A DNA stretch of 5,708 nt from Deltaproteobacteria bacterium (GTDB lineage Bacteria; Desulfobacterota; DSM-4660; Desulfatiglandales; Desulfatiglandaceae): positions 1-5,708 of the forward strand of contig JAFDJF010000200.1 of assembly GCA_019307645.1 (NCBI GenBank). Direction: 5' to 3'. The stretch's first letter is position 1; the number at the start of each line of letters is the position of its first letter. The notes under the pieces are model-generated. The model worked only from the letters and a program-made list of their open reading frames with translations. It searched no databases and was not told the origin of the DNA. Positions 1 through 4,200 of this stretch are shown piece by piece. Position numbers and translations under genes: made by a program.

Positions 1-1
1 G

Positions 2-139
2 TCAGTTTGGAATGACTCCCAAATATGCGGATTTCTAAAAAGACACCGCCGCCGCCTTATTGCAGCGATCTTACCCGAACTTTTTGAGAAGTTACGAAGG
101 ATTGACCGAGTGTTGGCTATAGTACATGGAATTTCTTAG
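2..139 (+). CDS. Possible 3' end of an upstream gene (partial, unrecognised)
   Basis: Frame 2 is open from the left edge for 45 codons and stops at TAG 137-139. The peptide is basic and looks amphipathic, with runs such as FLKRHRRRLIAAILPELF and KLRRIDRVLAIV, so it could be the helical C-terminus of a protein that starts outside the window. I do not recognise the family. A terminator-like hairpin at 275-301 on the same strand would fit as the end of its transcript, although 135 nt separate it from the stop. An open stretch this short can arise by chance, so the call is weak. Confidence 0.25.
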   Translation, partial: SVWNDSQICGFLKRHRRRLIAAILPELFEKLRRIDRVLAIVHGIS

Positions 140-274
140 AAAATGGGATGCCAAGCGCAGAAATGTAGACAATTTTTCATAGTATATCAAGTATATAGTT
201 CGCCTGTCCTCTATTCCTCTCATTAACACATTCAGTTTGCCGGCTTATAAGCCTCCTATGGGGGCAGATCAATG

Positions 275-301
275 CCACGTCCTCTAGGCGTGGATTTTTT
301 A
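275..301 (+). terminator. Candidate intrinsic terminator
   Basis: CCACG (275-279) pairs with CGTGG (289-293). CC (281-282) can continue the stem with GG (287-288) past a bulged T280, leaving the loop TCTA. Six T residues follow at 295-300. The shape is that of a Rho-independent terminator reading rightward. It could close a transcript coming from the left edge. No gene in the window clearly uses it. Confidence 0.5.
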
Positions 302-543
302 CGTATTGAAATGGGAATCGCAACAAATTCGCTATCCAAAAAGTGAAGATTACGATATAAACCGAAATATTGCCCAACCAACGATATCTACAATATACCT
401 TTCGTCACCCCAACCCGCCACAAGGGTACTATTAGCATTTCTAACCTTATCTGACCTCAATGCCTCAGCCATGTGCTTTTTTTGTTCAAAATCCTGGACA
501 AAGGGGGTGATAAATAAGTAACTATCTCAGTTTGTTGGCATCG

Positions 544-611
544 GGAGGAAGACAAAAGTGACGAAAATTATCGTATACAATAAATTACATATTTATTTTC
601 CTCCGTTTTTT
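544..611 (+). terminator. Nested inverted repeat followed by a T run (terminator-like)
   Basis: GGAGGAA (544-550) is an exact inverted repeat of TTCCTCC (598-604). The pairing extends inward to 13 positions (544-556 with 592-604) with one C-A mismatch and one G-T pair. The 35-nt loop contains a small hairpin ACGA/TCGT (561-574). A competing AT-only hairpin AATAAAT/ATTTATT (579-597) overlaps the 3' arm. G605 and six T residues (606-611) follow, giving terminator geometry on the + strand. The loop is unusually long, and no convincing gene ends just upstream. It could instead be a protein-binding palindrome or a remnant of a mobile element. Confidence 0.4.
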
Positions 612-786
612 CGTCCCAAATAGTTAAACGATTGCCTATGGCAATTACTTGATTATTGCTCCATGTTAAATTTCTACTCATTCCACATGTATGCGTTATC
701 TCCCTAATCTTTAGTCTTTTAAAACCCCTTCACCCCCTTTGACCCTGTAAAAAATTATGATTTTTCAATGACCTGAAGCCTTTCGC

Positions 787-815
787 TTGACACCAACCTT
801 GTTTTGAGTGATAAT
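787..815 (+). promoter_or_regulatory. Sigma70-type promoter
   Basis: TTGACA (787-792) matches the -35 consensus exactly. GATAAT (810-815) differs from the -10 consensus at one position, and the spacer is the optimal 17 nt. Transcription would start near 822, giving a 5' leader of about 350 nt that contains the whole riboswitch candidate and its terminator before the ATG at 1174. An A/T-rich stretch lies upstream (749-766). Confidence 0.65.
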
Positions 816-935
816 TATGCGAAGTTCATTTTTTTTTCTCACTAATTACCCTCTTATTCAAAGAGAAACTAATGAGCGGGAGCAACAAATACTGCTGGTT
901 CTGCCCCTGTGGGATTTTTTTCCATTTGGGGGCGT

Positions 936-1067
936 TCACAATAGCATATCACCAAAGCCAACTTCCGGGAAACCGGGGATCGGAAAGCCGCGGGTCTTAA
1001 TGTTCCTGCTGACTCTCACCTAAGCTGTATCTGAATTTGAAAAAGACAGCCGTGCTGCCCATTGTGA
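936..1067 (+). promoter_or_regulatory. Candidate cyclic-di-GMP-I (GEMM-I) type riboswitch aptamer
   Basis: A perfect 7-bp closing stem joins TCACAAT (936-942) to ATTGTGA (1061-1067). Inside it, CCGG-GAAA-CCGG (965-976) forms a stem capped by a GAAA tetraloop, as expected for the GEMM arm that docks into a receptor. GGGGATCGGAAAGCC (975-989) then resembles the conserved GGGACGCAAAGCC core, followed by CGGGTCTTAA (991-1000). A second arm closes by GTCTT (994-998) with AAGAC (1043-1047). It leads into AGCCGTGCTGCC (1048-1059), which resembles the conserved AGCCGGGUUGCC 3' end. The family senses cyclic di-GMP (or cGAMP in variants) and often controls surface and extracellular genes. The 5' junction (943-959) is atypical and the second arm is long, so the ligand is uncertain. 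The identification rests on remembered consensus, not a model search. Confidence 0.6.
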
Positions 1068-1105
1068 TCTCCCCAAGACCGTATCAGGCGTAGTTCGGCT
1101 TTTTT
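1048..1105 (+). terminator. Riboswitch expression platform: alternative terminator
   Basis: AGCCGTGCTGC (1048-1058) can pair with GCGTAGTTCGGCT over 1090-1100. This gives eleven facing positions with one T-T mismatch and two G-T pairs, followed at once by T6 (1100-1105). The 5' arm is part of the aptamer's 3' end and the loop contains the 3' strand of its closing stem (1061-1067), so this hairpin and the folded aptamer exclude each other. I infer that ligand binding would prevent termination (ON switch). The loop is about 31 nt, which weakens the terminator. Confidence 0.5.
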
Positions 1106-1162
1106 GTCAATAATTGGTTGCAGTGTGCAGATTACCCTAGTAAAATTATCATCCAATTCAAT

Positions 1163-1168
1163 GAGGAG
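1163..1168 (+). promoter_or_regulatory. Shine-Dalgarno for the CotH gene
   Basis: GAGGAG sits 5 nt before the ATG at 1174. An in-frame TGA at 1162-1164 means translation cannot start further upstream, and together these fix the start. Confidence 0.8.
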
Positions 1169-1173
1169 AAGCA

Positions 1174-1275
1174 ATGCAGAAATCAACAACTCCCGTTATG
1201 TCCTTCATTTTTATGTTGGCCTGTCTTCTGTTTTTATGCGGGCCTTACTTCGGTTCAGAAAACCGTGTTTTCGCT
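1174..1275 (+). other. Signal peptide (Sec type I)
   Basis: Residues 1-34 have one Lys early, a hydrophobic core (SFIFMLACLLFLCG, residues 10-23) and a likely signal peptidase I site after V-F-A (32-34), before D35. The Cys residues at 17 and 22 lack a proper lipobox, so a lipoprotein is unlikely. Confidence 0.8.
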
Positions 1276-4200
1276 GACAGTAGCGCACAGTTTTCACCGG
1301 GCGATGCGCCCTTGATTACGGAGTTCATGGCTTCAAATGACATCACCTTGGTCGATGAAGACGGTGATTATTCGGACTGGATTGAGATACACAATCCAGG
1401 TCTGGCCGAAGAAAATCTTGGAGGGTGGTATCTTACTGATGATGCCAGCAACCGGACAAAATGGCAGTTTCCAGATATCAGTCTCGGGTCTGACGGATAT
1501 TTAGTCATTTTTGCCTCTGATAAGGATCGTGCAGTTGCCGGATCAGAACTACACCTCAACTTTAAATTAAGTTCGAATGGAGAATATCTGGCTCTGGTTG
1601 AACCTGACGGAATAACTGTTGCTTATGAATACGCGCCTGAGTTTCCTGCCCAGAGAACAGATATTTCATATGGGACAAATGGAAGTATCTACGGATATTT
1701 TCTGCAGCCTACTCCGGGTGCTGTAAATGATACTCCAGTTTATTCAGGCTTTGTTTCGGACCCGGTATTCAGCATTCAGCACGGTTTTTTCAATGATCCC
1801 TTTCAAGTGGAGTTGTCCACGGGTACTGCGGGTGCGCAAATTAAGTATACCCTGGACGGATCCTCGCCATCAGCAACCGCAGGAATTGAATACACCGGCC
1901 CGATTTCTGTAGACCATACGACTGTTCTTCGCGCTATGGCCTTTTTTTCGGGCTATGTACCATCTACTATCCGAACAAGGACCTATATTTTTATTGACGA
2001 CGTCATTGCGCAGTCCCCTAACGGTGAAAAACCTGGTCCGAGCTGGCCTAACCCTTCAGGTCCGAATTGCTGGACGTTCTCTGGCCAAAATGACCAAAAC
2101 ATTGATTATGGTATGGATCCTGAGGTTGTTAATAATCCCGACGACTCAGACCTGATCGATGACGCACTGCTTGCAATTCCAACGATGTCGCTTGTAACAG
2201 ATCTTGAAAATCTTTTTGATCCGTCAACCGGTATTTATGTAAATGCCCAAGAGCGCGGGAGAGAATGGGAGCGACCTGCGTCATTAGAGATGATCAACCC
2301 TGACGGGAGCACAGGGTTCCAGGTAAATGCCGGAGTACGCATCCGTGGCGGTGTAAGCCGTTTTGGTGAAAATGCAAAGCACGCTTTCCGTTTCTATTTT
2401 CGTTCTGAGTTAGAGTACGGAGATGCTCGGCTTCAATTCCCTTTATTTGGGGACGAGGGCGTTGACGAGTTTGAGAAGATTGATTTGCGCACATCCCAGA
2501 ACATGTCCTGGGCTTTCTGCGGGTTTGCGAGTCAACCTCATAACAATACTCTTGTGCGTGACATCTTCTGTCGCTACACTCAAAAAGAAATGGGACAACC
2601 ATACACCCGAAGTCGCTATTATCACTTATACATTAATGGTCATTACTGGGGGCTCTATCAAACCCAGGAACGCGCCGGGGCAGACTTTGCTGAATCGTAT
2701 TTTGGCGGTATTGAAGAGGATTATGATACTATTAAAACTTTTGTAGACGTACTTAATTTTGTTGGGAAAACCGAGGTGTCTGATGGAAACAGGGGTGCCT
2801 GGGATGATCTGATTGCAGCGGCAACTGACGGTTTTGAACTTAATGAGGACTACTTCAGAGTCCAGGGAATGAACCCGGACGGCTCTCCCAATCCGGGTTA
2901 TGAAAAGCTTTTGGATATAGACAACATTATCGATTACATGATTCTCATTTACTACTCGGGGACAGACGATGCGCCAATCACCTCCCATGTTGGCAACTCT
3001 GTAAATAACTTCTACGCCATCTACAATCGCAACAATCCTGATGGTTTCAAATTTTTTGTCCATGATAACGAATACTCTTTGGATATCACAGGTCTGAATT
3101 TTGATCGAACCGGAGATATTTCCGTCTGTCAGGGAGTATGGAACCCCATGCCTCAAAATTGCACAGGGGATTGGCACGATTTCTTTAATCCTCAAACTCT
3201 TCACCAGGAGCTCTGTGCCAATGCTGAATATCGACTGCGGTTTGCCGACCGTGTCCACAAGCATTTTTTCAACAATGGCGCATTCGACCCGGATAAGATG
3301 ATTCAAAGATTCAATTCATTCGCAAATACAATCGAAATCCCTTTTATTGCAGAGTCTGCTCGGTGGGGAGATTCTAAAGACGGTGCGATGACTGCGCCTG
3401 CGGGAGGGTTCCCCTTTACAAGAGATGCCCACTGGCTGCCGTTGGTTACTGATATCATCGAAAACTATCTGCCGTATCGTACCGCAATTGTACTTGATCA
3501 GTTTAAAACAAGGGGGTGGTATCCTATGATTGAGGCACCCCTTTTCAATCAACAGGGAGGTGAAGTACCAATGGAATTTGGACTTACTATGGAATGCTCA
3601 CCTTCCGATACAATTTACTACACGCTGGACGGTTCCGATCCAAGAATGATAGACAATGGTATAAGTCCTACGGCCCTTGAGTATGACGGAACGCCGGTAA
3701 TGCTTACGTCAAACACGGTTGTAATGGCCCGCAGTTCAAGAGTAAATGGGGGGCTTGAATGGAGTGCCCTTAATGAGACAATATTCATTGTCGGTTCAGA
3801 GCCTGTGATCATTAATGAAATCATGTATAATCCGGCTGGCGATGATGCGGCCGAGTTTTTAGAACTTTACAACCCATCGCTGAGTTCAGTTGTGGACATC
3901 TCAGGCTGGACGCTGGACGGCATCGGGTTAACATTTCCGGAAAGTACATCGATTCCCGCAAACGGATACCTTGTGGTTGCTAGAGACGCAGTAACATTCG
4001 CTGCGGTTTACGGCGCCGGAATCCCTGTGGCGGCTGTATATGAAGGCGCTCTCGATAACGGAGGGGAGGTGCTTACGCTTTTAGATGAAATCGGACAACA
4101 AGTTGATATCGTTGACTATAGTGATGATCCACCCTGGCCCGAGGAAGCAGACGGGGATGGCCCGTCACTTGAGCTAAACGATCCGACTCAGGACAATAAT

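Larger units (their letters stand above)
140..786. other. AT-rich gene-poor intergenic stretch
   Basis: Apart from the two hairpins listed separately, I see nothing supportable here. The short frames on either strand lack a Shine-Dalgarno, recognisable motifs or sensible composition. For example, the frame at 306-521 starts at TTG with no ribosome-binding site and encodes low-information sequence. By hand count 541-600 is only about 28% GC, well below the coding region. An exact 6-bp hairpin ATTGCC/GGCAAT (631-645) and an A/T hairpin AAAAAT/ATTTTT (750-765) lie just upstream of the promoter. No tRNA, transposase or CRISPR-like repeats are visible. Confidence 0.6.

Noticed and set aside
306..521. 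71-codon frame on + from TTG, ending 22 nt before the 544 hairpin
   Set aside because: It has no Shine-Dalgarno, a terminator-like hairpin sits immediately upstream, and the peptide has no recognisable features. The link with the hairpin is suggestive but not enough to call a gene.
899..921. CCC-TGT-GGG followed by T7 as a terminator
   Set aside because: The stem is only 3 bp, too weak to terminate, and it would lie between the promoter and the aptamer.
808..1023. 71-codon frame on +
   Set aside because: It overlaps the promoter -10 region and the riboswitch candidate, and its sequence is explained by those structures.
936..1067. TCACA and TGTGA as halves of a CRP-type site
   Set aside because: The halves are 118 nt apart and form the closing stem of the aptamer; a CRP site needs them about 6 nt apart.
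1112..1158. AATTGG/CCAATT inverted repeat before the Shine-Dalgarno
   Set aside because: It is six AT-rich pairs with a 35-nt loop and does not cover the ribosome-binding site.
1201..1242. Lipobox around C17 or C22 of the signal peptide
   Set aside because: The preceding residues (M-L-A and F-L around the Cys) do not fit the L-[AS]-[GA]-C pattern, whereas V-F-A before D35 is a good signal peptidase I site.
2626..3306. 226-codon frame on the - strand
   Set aside because: It lies antisense inside CotH module 1, whose + frame has clear domain signatures. It is a shadow of biased codon use.
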